Virus record (IMG/VR): IMGVR_UViG_3300049489_000902
Location: 1-62,272 of that record
DNA: 62,272 bases
From: a virus
Direction: 5' to 3' (one strand)
The position numbers and the translations under genes were made by a program. The notes under the pieces were generated by a model. The model worked only from the letters and a program-made list of their open reading frames with translations, did no database searches and had not been told where the DNA came from. Within the stretch, counting starts at the first letter, position 1; every line of letters starts with the position of its first letter. Below are positions 61,544 to 62,272 of this stretch, piece by piece.

Positions 61544-62199
61544 AGATTCCTTACAATATTATTAATTACTTTTCTTATATAAGAAGGATCATGATTAAAT
61601 AATACATTTTTAACGAATGTAATTGATTGTCCAATAGCAGCTGAATTAGGTAAGCCTTTATTAGCCAAGTCATTGGCATCTAAATTATATATTTTTCTTT
61701 TAAGATTCATCAATACTTTAGGCTGACTTATAGGGCTTATTCTACCTATTATAAATTTTATAATATCTGATAAGTATTTTCCTACTATTTCAGCCGATTC
61801 TAATCTTGAAATAGAAGCATTCTTAACCATTTCTTTATCTAATTTTAATTGATAAGATTTTTTAAATTCAACTAAAGTTTCTAATAAAGATAGTCTTTCA
61901 GCATTTTCATATTTATTAATTAAATTAAAATTAAATCTTTCATTATAAATTTTTAAGAATTGTTTTAAAGCATTTTTATTTTGCTTATTAATTTCTCTTA
62001 ATATAGCAGATAAAGAAAAGTCATAGATATCAGTAAGATCAATTATCTCACTAGCCTTTATATGTTTGAAAAATTCAATTTGTTTTAATCTTTTAGAAGC
62101 TTGCTCTTTAGAATCATAAGTACCAAGATTCTTTCCCTTTCTAGAAAGAACTCGATATTTACCATTAGGTAATTTTCTAATAAAAGCTAGTTTAATCAT
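61540..62199 (-). CDS. Hypothetical protein with KGKNLGTYDS-type N-terminal domain
   Basis: 219 residues. The first 45 (PNGKYRVLSRKGKNLGTYDS, then EQASKRLKQIEFFKHI) form a small beta-beta-alpha motif widespread at the ends of phage head-region proteins. The rest is helical and basic. The start overlaps the stop of the previous ORF (ATGA). The exact function is not known; a head or packaging accessory role is inferred from place. Confidence 0.55.
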   Translation of the reverse strand: MIKLAFIRKLPNGKYRVLSRKGKNLGTYDSKEQASKRLKQIEFFKHIKASEIIDLTDIYDFSLSAILREINKQNKNALKQFLKIYNERFNFNLINKYENAERLSLLETLVEFKKSYQLKLDKEMVKNASISRLESAEIVGKYLSDIIKFIIGRISPISQPKVLMNLKRKIYNLDANDLANKGLPNSAAIGQSITFVKNVLFNHDPSYIRKVINNIVRNL

Positions 62200-62272
62200 T
62201 TCTTTAAGAATTTTTTAATTTTATGTAAATCGCTACTTTTAAATAATACGTCATTTAATACAGAGTTATTTG
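62196..62272 (-). CDS. C-terminal end of an upstream gene, truncated by window edge
   Basis: Open frame ending NNSVLNDVLFKSSDLHKIKKFLKK before TGA, coupled to the next gene by ATGA. Only about 24 residues are visible, so no function can be given. The basic helical tail is unremarkable. Confidence 0.55.
   Translation of the reverse strand, partial: NNSVLNDVLFKSSDLHKIKKFLKK

Noticed and set aside
1-62272. Alternative genetic code (TAG read as an amino acid), as in some large gut phages
   Set aside because: TAG ends the 524-residue gene at 23053 and micro-ORFs 13 and 18 exactly where the next gene begins, so the standard code fits.
1-62272. tRNA genes
   Set aside because: No cloverleaf-like sequence with a T-arm GTTCGAATC-type motif was seen; a dedicated scan would be needed to exclude it fully.

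Overview
The window looks like part of the virion (structural) region of a large, AT-rich tailed phage with a contractile tail. By eye the DNA is about 30% GC. A tail sheath, tail tube, frameshifted tail chaperone, tape measure, gp5-like spike and baseplate hub all point to a myovirus. The very large spike and fibre genes and the 1189-residue protease/scaffold protein suggest a large phage. TAG, TAA and TGA all end genes, so the standard code fits. I see no tRNA, terminase or portal; the packaging genes would lie beyond the right edge. The host cannot be read from the sequence.

Nearly all genes lie on the minus strand and are transcribed from right to left, many with ATGA or TAATG coupling. 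From the right: 62.3-56.4 kb holds small early-head genes, a tyrosine/dual-specificity phosphatase and a prohead protease/scaffold fusion. 56.4-46.6 kb holds internal or minor head proteins (two with membrane-spanning stretches), a candidate decoration protein and the major capsid protein (MCP). 46.5-45.2 kb holds two plus-strand HNH endonuclease genes. 45.1-42.7 kb holds the oddest part of the window, an array of 18 tiny overlapping ORFs. 42.7-28.4 kb holds fibre, adhesin and minor virion proteins, a small HNH gene and a cold-shock protein. 28.4-26.8 kb is a plus-strand cassette with an endolysin. 26.7-23.1 kb holds a virion protein, a zinc metallopeptidase and a 750-base structured non-coding region. 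23.0-0 kb holds tail fibre, holin-like, giant beta-helix spike, tail terminator, sheath, tube, chaperone, tape measure and baseplate genes.

The best candidate for an undescribed system is the micro-ORF array at 42,682-45,041. Eighteen ORFs of 27-60 codons follow one another, most with the same 8-base stop/start overlap, and nearly all end in the octapeptide pattern [IL][YF]DWxF[YH][ED]. The bodies of at least eight, plus an untagged remnant at 45,062-45,160, are diverged fragments of the MCP encoded just upstream. Together the fragments cover most of the mature MCP (about residues 51-325), in scrambled order, with some segments present two or more times. The intact MCP gene remains next door. 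The function is unknown; possibilities are set out in the findings.

The second unexplained region is 24,628-25,377. It carries two gapless copies of an 83-base element exactly 315 bases apart, a long imperfect inverted repeat and 13 GATC sites. It could encode structured RNA or be a replication or regulatory locus.
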